DNA of 64,000 nt, from positions 992,001 to 1,056,000 of the forward strand of contig NZ_CP073315.1 in the NCBI RefSeq assembly GCF_018140925.1, read 5' to 3'. The stretch is from Psychrobacillus sp. INOP01. Its GTDB lineage: Bacteria; Bacillota; Bacilli; Bacillales_A; Planococcaceae. A program made the translations under genes and the position numbers. Below are positions 19,548 through 28,109 of this stretch, piece by piece. The stretch's first letter is position 1. Each line of letters starts with the position of its first letter. A model generated the notes under the pieces. It was not told the DNA's origin and searched no databases. It worked only from the letters and a program-made list of their open reading frames with translations.

Positions 19548-20268
19548 GTTTTTTGAGGAAATGAAAAACGTGGAGCGCTCGGAGGAAGCGAAGCGTAATA
19601 CGTGGTTAGCCTTAAAGGGGAGAATAGAAACAAAGAGTAGACGCAATATACTTCCCGCTTTTATTTCATTAGCAATAGTAGCCATTGCCTCCATTCTTAT
19701 CATTACATTTATTAATCCCTCGGAGATTGAACAATCAGCTCAGCATCTTTCTAATGAAGAGGTTATAAAAGCAGTATTAGAGAAAGAATATAATGGACCA
19801 GATATGGAGATTTCCCGCTTATTGAACGATTGGTGGAACCTCCAAAGTACAACGGAAACGAAGACCCAAGAAGAGTACGATCAACTTCTAGAATCAAAGG
19901 AATACAAAGATTTAATGAATTATTATCAAACCACTTTTGGTGAATACTTCACTGAGAACATGCTGACAAATGCGATTAGTTCGAATTTGATTTTCAAATA
20001 TAATCATTATCTAATAGATAACGACATAGAAATGCATCTAGAAGACGTCAAAATTATACAGGAAAAAGATCATCCCAATATCTATCGCCCCATCATAGAG
20101 GTATCCTTAACAAATAGTCAGGGACAGAAAATTTCTCATACATTAAGAGAAGAATTTATCTTTTCTAAATCAGAACCCGGAAAAATAGGGAGCTATAATG
20201 GAGTTAAAGATGGTGGGGGCTTAGAACTTCGAGAGAAAATAGAGAATCTTGAATTCGCTGAAAATTGA
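19522..20268 (+). CDS. Putative membrane-anchored anti-sigma factor
   Basis: 248-residue protein. The short cytoplasmic N-terminus (about 1-52) is rich in Glu, Lys and Arg; one membrane segment lies at about 55-74 (ISLAIVAIASILIITFI); an extracytoplasmic C-terminal domain of about 170 residues lacks a known motif. Topology and overlap with the ECF gene indicate an anti-sigma factor that releases the sigma on an envelope signal. No zinc-finger HxxxCxxC is visible, so it is not the common ZAS type. Function inferred from context. Confidence 0.75.
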   Translation: MEPSNEFDKFFEEMKNVERSEEAKRNTWLALKGRIETKSRRNILPAFISLAIVAIASILIITFINPSEIEQSAQHLSNEEVIKAVLEKEYNGPDMEISRLLNDWWNLQSTTETKTQEEYDQLLESKEYKDLMNYYQTTFGEYFTENMLTNAISSNLIFKYNHYLIDNDIEMHLEDVKIIQEKDHPNIYRPIIEVSLTNSQGQKISHTLREEFIFSKSEPGKIGSYNGVKDGGGLELREKIENLEFAEN

Positions 20269-20272
20269 TAAA

Positions 20273-20302
20273 CAAAAAAACCAACTGATTGTTGGTTTTT
20301 TG
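20273..20302. terminator. Terminator between convergent genes
   Basis: AAACCAAC and GTTGGTTT form an eight-base stem with A-runs before and T-runs after, so it can serve the sigma operon (+) and the TPM gene (-). Confidence 0.8.
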
Positions 20303-20337
20303 TTTAGATCTTATCCAAGAAAAGCTTGCTATATAAT

Positions 20338-21150
20338 TTACCACTTACGACCTGCTCCGCCACCGCCGGAGCTACCGCCGCCAAAACCTCCAAAACCACC
20401 ACCCGAACTTCTACCGCCTCCGCCGAAACCTCCACCGAAGCCTCCTGGACCGAACATTCTAGTGCTATTACGTCTTCTACCTGAACCGGTACCACCACCG
20501 CCTCCAGACATCATCTGCATAATTAAATAAATAACAACTATGCCGACAATAATCATTGGAAGAGAGAATCCACCACCTGTAGATCCTGCAAGGGGAGAAG
20601 GCTCCTGTGGAGTTGCCAACTCACCGTCCCACCCATACTCTGTAGCAACCTGGTTATATAAAAGCTGATAAGTAGAAAGTATAGCACCCGGCGCATCACC
20701 TTGCTCTAAAAAAGGGTATGTATACTCATCTAATATTCTCCCAACTTTTCCATCCGGTAAAGCACCCTCTAAACCGTAGCCCACACCAATATAAACGTCG
20801 CGGTTACCGACTTTATTAGGATCCATTTCCAGTATAAATAGTACTCCATTATCTTTCTCTTCATCACCAATACCATATCCACGCATTACGTCTACCGCAT
20901 ATGTCGCAACATCCTGTCCTTCTAAAGACTCGACTGTCATTACAACAATTTGGGAACCAGTAGCCTTCTCTAAATTTTGTCCAAGTACTTCAATTTCCTG
21001 CTCCTGTTCTTCTGATAAAACATCATAGAAATCCTGAACATATAGTTCTCCTGGTATTGCAGCTGGGTAATCAGATTCAGCAAGCGTTATCAATGGGAAT
21101 AATAGAGTAAGTAGAAGCGCAAGTGAAATGGCACGTGCACTTTTCTTCAT
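20338..21150 (-). CDS. TPM-domain membrane protein (YgcG family)
   Basis: 270-residue protein with a signal peptide (about 5-24, LLLTLLFPLITLA), a TPM phosphatase-like domain (about 35-165, with VVMTVESLEGQDV and GVLFILEMDP), one membrane helix near 198-213 (MIIVGIVVIYLIMQMM) and a low-complexity Gly/Phe/Ser tail ending GGGGAGRKW. Such proteins are nearly always next to lemA, as here: its start overlaps the lemA stop. The family has been linked to envelope stress and photosystem repair in plants; the bacterial role is unclear. Confidence 0.88.
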   Translation of the reverse strand: MKKSARAISLALLLTLLFPLITLAESDYPAAIPGELYVQDFYDVLSEEQEQEIEVLGQNLEKATGSQIVVMTVESLEGQDVATYAVDVMRGYGIGDEEKDNGVLFILEMDPNKVGNRDVYIGVGYGLEGALPDGKVGRILDEYTYPFLEQGDAPGAILSTYQLLYNQVATEYGWDGELATPQEPSPLAGSTGGGFSLPMIIVGIVVIYLIMQMMSGGGGGTGSGRRRNSTRMFGPGGFGGGFGGGGRSSGGGFGGFGGGSSGGGGAGRKW

Positions 21151-21728
21151 CACTCTCCATCTCCTTCAAAATCGACTACTGGTGCTTCTTCTGCTCCCTC
21201 GGCTGATTGGAAATATTCCTTCTCATCAAAGCCAAACATAGAAGCTACTATACTCCCTGGCATACGTTTAACTTTTTTATTGTAATCCGAAACAACTGTA
21301 TTATAATCTTGTCTTGCTACAGAAAGTCTATTTTCTGTCCCAGCAAGCTCATCCATTAATTGTCTAAAGTTTGCATCTGCCTTAAGATCTGGATAATTCT
21401 CCACAACTACTAATAGTCGACTCAAAGCTCCTGATAATTCATCATTCGCCGCAGATTGTTCTTCGGGTGTCCCAGCTCCCGCCAATTTACTTCTGGCATC
21501 TGCGATATTCCCAAGCACCTCTTCTTCATGTGCCGCAAAACCTTTAACTGTATTAACTAAGTTCGGTATTAAATCCATTCTTCGTTGCAGCTGGTTCTCT
21601 ACTTGTGCATACGCATTATTCACGTTTTCTTCTTTGTCTACAAATCCGTTATAACTTGCCATAAATATCCCAGCAATAACTGCAATAATTACAATGACAA
21701 TAATAATTGGCACTAGTAATTTTCTCAA
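21150..21728 (-). CDS. lemA: LemA family protein
   Basis: About 192 residues. An N-terminal membrane anchor (about 4-28, LLVPIIIVIVIIAVIAGIF) precedes a helical-bundle LemA domain with YAQVENQLQRRMDLIPNLV and FNKK-like YNKKVKRMPGS near the end. It probably works with the TPM protein encoded next. Start choice: TTG at 21728 lies eight bases after GAGGTGA; GTG at 21737 is inside that ribosome site and less likely. Confidence 0.93.
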   Translation of the reverse strand: MRKLLVPIIIVIVIIAVIAGIFMASYNGFVDKEENVNNAYAQVENQLQRRMDLIPNLVNTVKGFAAHEEEVLGNIADARSKLAGAGTPEEQSAANDELSGALSRLLVVVENYPDLKADANFRQLMDELAGTENRLSVARQDYNTVVSDYNKKVKRMPGSIVASMFGFDEKEYFQSAEGAEEAPVVDFEGDGE

Positions 21729-21868
21729 TGTGTTCACCTCTTCAGTATTTATAGTATTATTGTACCTTTAAATCGATAATACAAAACCTATTATTATTTA
21801 CGGAATAAGGTGATTTTAGTTTCATATTCCTTAAAGATGAAAATCCATTGTAAGAATTTTCCGTTTAG

Positions 21869-21961
21869 CAAGTAAACAACAATAGAAAGCAAGTATCCGG
21901 TAAAAGAGTGCAAGTAAATCTCTCTTTATAGCAAGTAAAGCATCATGTACCGCAAGTAAAT
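21869..21961. repeat. 21-bp phased array 3 (GCAAGTAAA orientation, five units)
   Basis: GCAAGTAAA (reverse of TTTACTTGC) or a one-base variant starts at 21869, 21890, 21911, 21932 and 21953, exactly 21 bases apart. Read on the minus strand the final unit is followed by CGGAAAATTCTTACAATGGA, nearly the same flank as array 4. It lies in the 395-base gap between divergent lemA and the catalase-like gene. Confidence 0.9.
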
Positions 21962-22123
21962 GCAATATAGAACTAAAAAAATGGATTGGATTTTCCCCTG
22001 TTGAACACTTTATTGGCTACCCACGCTTAATTATTATGTATTTCATTGTTTAGTTAAAGTATTCAGTGGTAATGATTAATAGATGAAATCTATCGTTACA
22101 ATCTAAAAACCGAGGTGATTTTG

Positions 22124-23062
22124 ATGAGTAATTCACTGCCACAAGATGCGGTTCATACATTAGAACAAATTCAAGGGAAATTTCCTGGCTATCGTCGCGC
22201 ACATGCAAAAGGAGAATTTTATGAAGCCATTTTTACTCCAAACGGGAATGCGATTCCTTATACGACAGCAGGACATCTGCAGCAAGCACCGGTACCCGCT
22301 ACAGTCCGTTTTTCTAATAGTCCACCAGATCCTACTGCAGCAGACTTCCTATCTCCGGCAAAAGGAATGTCTATCCATTTTCTGCAACCAGATGGTTTTA
22401 CTAGTCACCAAGTATGTACCACCATCCCTATGTTCATAACAAGTGATCCAAAAACCTTTATCGAAATGTTAAAAATTTTAGGCTCACATAAAACTGGCAT
22501 ACATTCGATTGATTTAGGTTTAGGAATTGTACAACTTCTTACTACCTTCCCAGAACATAAAAACACGTTACTCGCACTCAAGGAACAGCTAAAGCAACCA
22601 CCAATTAGTTACGCAGCTCTACATTACTACCCTATACATGCCTTCTATTTAGTTAATGCTGTAGGTAAGCGGCAAGCCATAAAATACGAGTGGCATCCAT
22701 TGAAGGAGGAAAAATCACCTTCCATCCTTGATAGCATTAATTTGTCCACCAATTATTTGAGCGAGGATTTGGAGAAACGACTCGAAAAGGGAACTGTATC
22801 GTTCGAGCTATATATTCGATTAGCAGAGGACACAGACCCTACAGATGATCCTACCGTCATTTGGCCAACTGACAGACAAAAAATTTTAGTAGGTCTATTA
22901 ACAATAAATAAAAAAATATTTCCAACAGAAAGCATATTGTTCGACCCTACCATCGTTGGCAAAGGCATCGAATTACCAAATGATCCAATTCTCCATTTTA
23001 GGCATGAGGCGTATGCAGTATCGTACGATAGAAGAAATAAAGAAAACAAAAAAACACCCTAA
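22124..23062 (+). CDS. Catalase-family haem protein (SrpA-like)
   Basis: 312-residue small catalase-fold protein. The distal-His motif is RRAHAKGEF, followed by the barrel segment VRFSNSPP and AKGMSIHFL. A C-terminal YAVSYDRRNKE may hold the proximal Tyr. The length matches the compact catalase-related peroxidase (SrpA-type) group rather than full catalases of about 480 residues. A role in peroxide removal is inferred. ATG at 22124 follows GAGGTGA. Confidence 0.85.
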   Translation: MSNSLPQDAVHTLEQIQGKFPGYRRAHAKGEFYEAIFTPNGNAIPYTTAGHLQQAPVPATVRFSNSPPDPTAADFLSPAKGMSIHFLQPDGFTSHQVCTTIPMFITSDPKTFIEMLKILGSHKTGIHSIDLGLGIVQLLTTFPEHKNTLLALKEQLKQPPISYAALHYYPIHAFYLVNAVGKRQAIKYEWHPLKEEKSPSILDSINLSTNYLSEDLEKRLEKGTVSFELYIRLAEDTDPTDDPTVIWPTDRQKILVGLLTINKKIFPTESILFDPTIVGKGIELPNDPILHFRHEAYAVSYDRRNKENKKTP

Positions 23063-23105
23063 ACATTTAACGTACAATGTAAAGAGTGTATTACTTAACT
23101 TTTAT

Positions 23106-23140
23106 GACTCGGCGAGGATTTAAGAACTCACATTCCAAGC
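23106..23140. repeat. Partial tRNA-Arg copy (possible old attachment site)
   Basis: CTCGGCGAGGAT, four extra bases, then GAACTCACATTCCAAGCT reproduces the T-arm/variable part of the tRNA-Arg(CCG) at 23666-23737 in the same orientation. It lacks the rest of the tRNA and is 530 bases downstream of the tRNA 3' end. The Tyr/Pro-repeat gene lies between the two copies. Confidence 0.75.
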
Positions 23141-23159
23141 TAATGAACTAATTATATAC

Positions 23160-23450
23160 TTAATATTGTGAATAACCGTAACCAGGACTACCATAATTCC
23201 CTTGAGACCATGGATAGCCATATCTCGGAATCCTAGGATAAAATGGGTATCTTCGGTAAGGTGGATAATATGGGTATCTTTGGTATGGTGGGTAATATGG
23301 ATAATACGGGTAATATGGATAATACGGGTAATATGGATACTGGGGATATCGAGGATACTGTGGGTATCTTTGGTAGCGTGGATACCTAGGATAGCCTTGT
23401 CGATAATCCGGACTTTCCTCTCTCCATTCATTTCCATATGGTAATACCAT
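23160..23450 (-). CDS. Tyr/Pro-rich repeat protein, possible spore-coat protein
   Basis: 96-residue low-complexity protein. After a charged start (MVLPYGNEWREESPDYRQGY) residues 19-80 are tandem Y-P-x triplets (YPRYPRY, then YPYYPYYPYY). The end is Gly/Tyr/Ser rich. No signal peptide or membrane segment. Bacillus coat and crust proteins often have such Tyr-rich compositions suited to cross-linking; that role is inference. GAGGAG lies nine bases before the ATG. The DNA is a tandem repeat, so length probably varies between strains. Confidence 0.75.
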   Translation of the reverse strand: MVLPYGNEWREESPDYRQGYPRYPRYQRYPQYPRYPQYPYYPYYPYYPYYPYYPPYQRYPYYPPYRRYPFYPRIPRYGYPWSQGNYGSPGYGYSQY

Positions 23451-23549
23451 TCAACTTCACTCCTCATTCTAAAATAAATTCTCTTTAAAGTATGCATCTT
23501 TGTGAGGAGCGTTTAGGTTAAAATTGGGTCCAGTATTTTTTTTACTCAT

Positions 23550-23589
23550 AAAAAAACCTCCGTTTGCTTTATCGCAAAATAAACGGAGG
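23550..23589 (-). terminator. Terminator after tRNA-Arg
   Basis: CCTCCGTTT and AAACGGAGG form a nine-base stem followed by seven U residues on the minus strand. Confidence 0.85.
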
Positions 23590-23665
23590 GTTACTTGTTA
23601 TTATTACGTGCTATTTTCATCATAATAATAACACGCAAGTTCTTAGTGAAAACGTTGAAACGGTA

Positions 23666-23737
23666 TGCCCTCGGCGAGGATCGAACTCACATTCCAAGCT
23701 TCGGAGGCTTGTGTGTTATCCATTACACTACAAGGGC
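23666..23737 (-). tRNA. tRNA-Arg (anticodon CCG)
   Basis: 72-nt cloverleaf. Acceptor GCCCTTG pairs with CGAGGGC (one G-U), the anticodon loop is CTCCGAA with CCG, and the T-loop is in GAGTTCGATCCTC. Discriminator A; CCA not encoded. It reads CGG codons. B. subtilis also has a single tRNA-Arg next to clpP. Confidence 0.95.
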
Positions 23738-23801
23738 AAGCGACTTATCTATTATACAAATAGAAAGAAAAGAATTCAAGCAAACATTTTGAAGCTTAAT
23801 A

Positions 23802-23832
23802 TTTGACCTTCCTTGACCATAATGTGTATGAT
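23802..23832 (+). promoter_or_regulatory. clpP promoter with CtsR operator
   Basis: On the minus strand GGTCAAG-GAA-GGTCAAA (23818-23802) matches the CtsR heptad direct repeat (RGTCAAA NAN RGTCAAA). It overlaps the -35 TTGACC (23803-23808); -10 TATGAT (23827-23832) follows after 18 bases. Heat-inducible, CtsR-repressed expression is expected. Confidence 0.88.
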
Positions 23833-23899
23833 AAAGTTACAACTGAGGAAGACTTTCTCAGTAACCTATACTAAACCACCTTTGAAGGAGGCAATCAGG

Positions 23900-24496
23900 A
23901 TGAATTTAATTCCTACTGTTATTGAACAAACTAATCGTGGAGAACGTGCATATGACATCTATTCTCGATTATTAAAAGACCGTATTATTATGCTTGGAAG
24001 TGGTATTGACGACAACGTTTCAAACTCCATAGTTGCCCAATTATTATTCCTAGAAGCAGAAGATCCAGAAAAAGACATCTCTATTTACATTAATAGCCCA
24101 GGCGGAAGTATCACTGCTGGTATGGCAATTTATGATACAATGCAGTTCATCAAACCAGATGTACAAACAATTTGTATCGGTATGGCTGCTTCTATGGGTG
24201 CATTCCTACTTACAGCAGGTACAAAAGGTAAACGCTATGCGCTTCCGAATGCTGAAGTAATGATTCATCAACCACTTGGTGGAGCACAAGGGCAAGCAAC
24301 GGAAATCGAAATTGCTGCAAAACGCATTTTACATTTACGTGATAAATTAAACCACATTATTTCTGAACGCACTGGTCAACCTATCGAAGTAATTGCAAGA
24401 GACACAGATCGTGATAACTTCATGACTGCTGAACGTGCAAAAGAATACGGTCTAATCGATCATATTATCGACCGTAGTGAAATGAAGAAATCATAA
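23900..24496 (+). CDS. clpP: ATP-dependent Clp protease proteolytic subunit
   Basis: 198-residue serine protease. Catalytic Ser lies in [11 protein letters not shown], His in [12 protein letters not shown], and Asp in the DRDNFM region. It forms a tetradecamer that pairs with ClpX, ClpC or ClpE and degrades tmRNA-tagged and regulatory proteins. The ATG at 23900 follows GAAGGAGG and gives the standard length; in-frame upstream codons from 23813 lie in the 5' UTR. Controlled by CtsR. Confidence 0.98.
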   Translation: MNLIPTVIEQTNRGERAYDIYSRLLKDRIIMLGSGIDDNVSNSIVAQLLFLEAEDPEKDISIYINSPGGSITAGMAIYDTMQFIKPDVQTICIGMAASMGAFLLTAGTKGKRYALPNAEVMIHQPLGGAQGQATEIEIAAKRILHLRDKLNHIISERTGQPIEVIARDTDRDNFMTAERAKEYGLIDHIIDRSEMKKS

Positions 24497-24515
24497 TTCA
24501 TAATTAATCGATGAA

Positions 24516-24547
24516 AATCCCAAAGGAATTAGTCCTTTGGGATTTTT
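24516..24547 (+). terminator. Terminator after clpP
   Basis: AATCCCAAAGGA and TCCTTTGGGATT form the stem followed by TTTTTTG-like T-run. Confidence 0.9.
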
Positions 24548-24609
24548 TGTTTTCATTATATTTTACTAATTTCCATATATGTAATCGCTATAAAGCATCG
24601 AATCCCAAA

Positions 24610-24897
24610 TCAATAACGTGTATAGGGCCAATTATAATATATTGTATCTTTAAAATTTATTGGTTCTGGATGGTAAATATATTGTTCATCAGAAAATAGT
24701 ATTTCCGGAAAATCGCATAACACTTCTGTCGCCGCTATACTTAGCATTTCTTTTTCTTCTTCTGTAGGAATTTCATCAAAGTATACTTTCCAAATAAGAT
24801 TATTACTTTCGATTTTTGCGTAAATAGCTTTCGTATTTTTAGGTATAGAGCGAAAAAGAGCTCTTTGCACACTTAGAATAAGTTGCATATTTGACAT
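24610..24897 (-). CDS. Hypothetical protein (95 residues)
   Basis: Cytoplasmic, acidic alpha/beta-looking protein with WKVYFDEIPTEEEKEML and CDFPEILFSDEQ. Small proteins of this composition occur as immunity proteins in contact-inhibition or polymorphic-toxin loci and as orphans; no toxin gene lies beside it. The ribosome site is weak (GTGGGG), and the ATG at 24897 is chosen over GTG at 24912. Its 3' end lies about 60 bases from the clpP terminator, converging with clpP. Confidence 0.6.
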   Translation of the reverse strand: MSNMQLILSVQRALFRSIPKNTKAIYAKIESNNLIWKVYFDEIPTEEEKEMLSIAATEVLCDFPEILFSDEQYIYHPEPINFKDTIYYNWPYTRY

Positions 24898-24959
24898 GTA
24901 GTATGACCCCACTTCATATCTGATTTAGATGTACCTTGTTGTTAATACGAACCTATTTT

Positions 24960-25385
24960 TTATTTCAATAACTTTTCTATTTCCTTTATAAACTCATCAT
25001 TATTTTTTATGCTATACCCTGTACTACTTTTATGTGGAAATACAATTACATTTTCATCAACAAATATATACATTTGGTCATTTGGGTTCGATGTTGATAC
25101 TATCGTGTATCTCGCATCAAGTGGAGAATAAGAATCATCAGTTCTTTTTAGCTTCAATTCTTTAAATAGTTCCTTAATTTCAGTTTGTCTTTTTTCAGAT
25201 ATATGAATTTCTGTAAAAGTTATATTATTTATTTCCTCTATACTTAAATTAGTATCACTCCTGAAAAACTCATCAGTTAATGCATCTTCTATTTTTAGAT
25301 TTTTTGATAATTGATTACCTACTAAAACGATTGAGATTAAAAGTGTTATTACCCCTAAAACGAAAAATTTTTTAGAACTTTTCAT
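24960..25385 (-). CDS. Hypothetical secreted or membrane-anchored protein
   Basis: 141-residue protein. The N-terminus has Lys residues followed by a hydrophobic stretch (about 7-25, FVLGVITLLISIVLVG) with no lipobox Cys, so it is an anchor or uncleaved signal. The rest is a hydrophilic extracellular domain with a possible beta-rich part (YTIVSTSNPNDQMYIFVDENVIVF). No family recognised. It may be co-transcribed with the downstream 95-residue gene. Confidence 0.65.
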   Translation of the reverse strand: MKSSKKFFVLGVITLLISIVLVGNQLSKNLKIEDALTDEFFRSDTNLSIEEINNITFTEIHISEKRQTEIKELFKELKLKRTDDSYSPLDARYTIVSTSNPNDQMYIFVDENVIVFPHKSSTGYSIKNNDEFIKEIEKLLK

Positions 25386-25642
25386 ACAGCCACCACCTCA
25401 ATTTGCTCTTCTCTCGAATCAAAAGATATAGATAGTTATTCTGCAACTACTTCTAAATTCCTTTATATTAAGTAATAAAAACAATTTTCGAATTCGTAGT
25501 CTTCAGAATTAGACAATAGTTCATGAAATGTACAAGCCCGTTTAAGAGAAACAACCTATCTTTACTGTTCTAGAGTGTTTCGGACTCATTTTGCTATATC
25601 ATTCCCGTGAAATAACGATAGGCTGTGCTAAATCTTATTCTT

Positions 25643-25803
25643 GAATAATACTCACTTAATTGATTGTAGTGAAAGGGTGGCAACTCCAGCGGGATAAGCG
25701 AGAAAGTTGAGACCCGGCAGGTAAGATGCATAGCGCCGACCGAGGAGGCTCGACCTCGTCCTCGAAAGCGTCCACCTGAAAGAAAAATCAGCAATATTAT
25801 TAT
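25643..25803. mobile_element. MITE-like GC-rich repeat, copy B
   Basis: Left end GAATAATAC, then ATTGATTGTAGTGAAAGGGTGG; middle with CTCCAGCGGGATAAGCGAG and CCGACCGAGGAGG; right end CGAAAGCGTCCACCTGAAAG, AAATCAG and AATATTATT. Same outline as copies at 10996, 42788 and 59014. No convincing protein is encoded. The remainder of the 25386-25887 gap shows nothing else except the crh terminator region. Confidence 0.75.
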
Positions 25804-25839
25804 ATAGATTTTATTCTTCAAGACACACTTTTTTTCTCA

Positions 25840-25887
25840 AAAAAAAACCGCCCTTTCGTCTAAAGTGACTAGTGAGGCCGTTCATTT
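25840..25887 (-). terminator. Probable terminator after crh
   Basis: An imperfect GC-rich stem (AACGGCC with GGGCGGTT) is followed by nine U residues on the minus strand, directly after the crh stop. Confidence 0.5.
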
Positions 25888-26145
25888 TTATGATTCGCTT
25901 GAGATGAAATTTCCTAAAGCTTCTACTGCTTCCTCCGCATCAGAACCATCGGCACTTAAGCTTACAGTTGTTCCTTTGCCAATTGCCAAACTCATAATTC
26001 CCATAATGCTCTTTGCATTTACTTTTTTAGTATCTTTTTCTAGATAGACGTCTGCAATATAACGATTTGCTTCTTGTACAAAAAGTGCAGCCTGTCTTGC
26101 TTGAAGTCCTGAAGATAATTTTACTTCCACCTGCTGTTCTGCCAT
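25888..26145 (-). CDS. crh: HPr-like catabolite co-repressor Crh
   Basis: 85-residue HPr-fold protein. Residue 15 is Gln (SSGLQARQA) instead of the PTS phospho-His of HPr, and Ser46 is kept in VNAKSIMG. So it cannot take part in PTS transfer but can be phosphorylated by HPr kinase (hprK at 40641) and assist CcpA. It is the last gene of the nudix-rapZ-yvcK-whiA-crh unit, the same order as in B. subtilis. Confidence 0.96.
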   Translation of the reverse strand: MAEQQVEVKLSSGLQARQAALFVQEANRYIADVYLEKDTKKVNAKSIMGIMSLAIGKGTTVSLSADGSDAEEAVEALGNFISSES

Positions 26146-26163
26146 AGTCTACTCCCCATTTCT

Positions 26164-27105
26164 CTAAATTGTCTCTCCATTGCGAAGCGCATCTGCTATT
26201 TCATCTATTTTTCGCAATCGGTGATTAACTCCTGATTTACTCACATTTCCAGTAGAAACCATTTCACCTAGTTCTTTAAGTGTAACATCTTGATACTCTA
26301 CACGTAACCTAGCTATTTCACGAAGTTTTTCTGGTAACTGGTCTAAACCGATAGAATTCTCGATAAACCGAATATTGTCCACTTGGCGAATGGCTGCACT
26401 GATTGTTTTATTCAGGTTGGCCGTTTCGCAATTGACAAGACGGTTTACGCTATTTCGCATATCTCGTATGATCCGAACATCTTCAAATTTCAGTAAAGCT
26501 CTATGCGCTCCCGCAATACTTAAAAAGTCGGAAATCTTTTCTGCTTCCTTTAAATATGCCACAAATCCTTTTTTTCGTTCAATGGTTTTCGCATTCAGTT
26601 CATATTCATTCATCAAATCTACCAGTGCATCACTATGTGTTTTATAGGAAGAATAAATTTCTAAGTGATATGACGAGGTTTCCGGATTGTTAACCGAACC
26701 TCCAGCTAAAAAGGCTCCTCTTAGATAAGCTCGTTTACAGCAACTTTTTTGAACAAGTTCTTTGGAAATGGAATATTCAAATTGAAAGCCATCCTTTAAA
26801 ATTTGAAGATCCTCTAACAGGTTTTTTGCCCCTTCTCGAATACGACAAATATAAATATTATTCTTTTTCAATCTCATTTTCTTTCGAACAAGTAATTCAA
26901 CTTGATATGGATATAACGATTTTATGAGTGTATATAGCCTTCTAGCAATAGCCGCATTCTCTGTTTGAACGTCTAGGCTTAACATTTTGTTGCTAAATGA
27001 AAGTGATCCATTCATGCGTATAAGTGCAGAAAGCTCTGCACGTGCACAACAAGGTTCAGACTCTTCTTGAGTCATCTCTTTTTTAGTTTCAGAAGCAAAC
27101 GACAT
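26164..27105 (-). CDS. whiA: WhiA family DNA-binding protein
   Basis: 313-residue protein with N-terminal homing-endonuclease-like (LAGLIDADG-derived) lobes including [23 protein letters not shown] (the Gly-rich part) and a C-terminal HTH with [23 protein letters not shown]. In Streptomyces WhiA controls sporulation; in B. subtilis (YvcL) it affects cell division and chromosome segregation. The RBS is AAGGGGG. Confidence 0.96.
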   Translation of the reverse strand: MSFASETKKEMTQEESEPCCARAELSALIRMNGSLSFSNKMLSLDVQTENAAIARRLYTLIKSLYPYQVELLVRKKMRLKKNNIYICRIREGAKNLLEDLQILKDGFQFEYSISKELVQKSCCKRAYLRGAFLAGGSVNNPETSSYHLEIYSSYKTHSDALVDLMNEYELNAKTIERKKGFVAYLKEAEKISDFLSIAGAHRALLKFEDVRIIRDMRNSVNRLVNCETANLNKTISAAIRQVDNIRFIENSIGLDQLPEKLREIARLRVEYQDVTLKELGEMVSTGNVSKSGVNHRLRKIDEIADALRNGETI

Positions 27106-27133
27106 ATTCCGTTTCCCCCTTTCTCCTCGACGG

Positions 27134-28105
27134 TTAAACTTTTAACCCGTCTGCGTATTCTACAAGCCATTTCGCTACTTCCGTTGCATCATGACGAACT
27201 GCACCGTCATGAACGACTGAAATGTCTTTTTTTACTATATCAATATTCAACTTTTCTAATTGGTCAATATCTATTTTAACAGGAGATGCTTGCTCTTGTT
27301 TATATAAATATCTCACATTTTCAGGAATTTCTTCCTTACTTATTAACACAGCATCCAAGAAGTTCTCTCCCACATGATCGATCAATGCATTTACATGATC
27401 AAATGCAGAATAATTACCCGTCTCACCGGCCTGTGTCATTAAATTACATATATATACTTTCTTCGCTTTGGATTGTCTAATCGCTTTTTGTATATCTTGC
27501 ACTAATAGATTTGGCAAAATACTCGTATATAAACTTCCTGGACCAATAACTATAACATCAGCCTGTCGAATGACATTAATAGTTTCCGGCAACGGTTTTA
27601 CGTCTGGAGGAGTAATAAACACTTTTTCGATTTTTTTGCCATAGCATGGGATTTTAGATTCTCCCTTAATGGTTTTTTGATCTTCAAATATTGCGTGTAA
27701 TGTTACTAGTTGATTGGCCGCAGGCAGCACTTTCCCACGAATATTTAGTACTCGACTCATTTCAGTTATGGCATGAGCAAAATCACCTGTTATTGATGTT
27801 AATGCAGCTAACATCAAATTACCTAATGAATGCCCTTCCAATTCTTCTGATTGAGAAAATCTATACTGAAACATTTCTTCAACTAAGGGCTCTACTTCTG
27901 AAAGAGCCGCTAGTACATTCCGTACATCTCCTGGAGGTGGTATGTCATATTCGTCACGTAGTCTCCCCGAGCTTCCTCCGTCATCTGCGACCGTTACGAT
28001 TGCCGTAATATCCAGTGGAAATCTTTTTAAGCCACGAAGTAACGTAGACAGACCCGTACCTCCACCGAGTATAACTAGTTTTTTACGGTGTTCTCTAGGT
28101 TCCAT
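27134..28105 (-). CDS. yvcK: Gluconeogenesis factor YvcK
   Basis: 323-residue CofD-like protein with the nucleotide-sugar loop [28 protein letters not shown] and [14 protein letters not shown]. In B. subtilis YvcK is needed for normal shape and growth on gluconeogenic substrates and binds UDP-sugars; it is phosphorylated by PrkC. The ATG at 28105 has AAAGGA eight bases upstream; the codon at 28135 lies inside rapZ and is rejected. Confidence 0.95.
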   Translation of the reverse strand: MEPREHRKKLVILGGGTGLSTLLRGLKRFPLDITAIVTVADDGGSSGRLRDEYDIPPPGDVRNVLAALSEVEPLVEEMFQYRFSQSEELEGHSLGNLMLAALTSITGDFAHAITEMSRVLNIRGKVLPAANQLVTLHAIFEDQKTIKGESKIPCYGKKIEKVFITPPDVKPLPETINVIRQADVIVIGPGSLYTSILPNLLVQDIQKAIRQSKAKKVYICNLMTQAGETGNYSAFDHVNALIDHVGENFLDAVLISKEEIPENVRYLYKQEQASPVKIDIDQLEKLNIDIVKKDISVVHDGAVRHDATEVAKWLVEYADGLKV

Positions 28106-28109
28106 TCCT

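Noticed and set aside
22010-22123. PerR or Fur box before the catalase-like gene
   Set aside because: AT-rich stretches do not match either consensus well enough.
23120-23497. 125-residue ORF rich in HIT repeats
   Set aside because: Alternate frame of the Tyr/Pro-repeat gene; its own frame only reflects the DNA repeat.
25594-25821. 75-residue ORF
   Set aside because: Lies within MITE-like copy B; no ribosome site and no conservation in the other copies.
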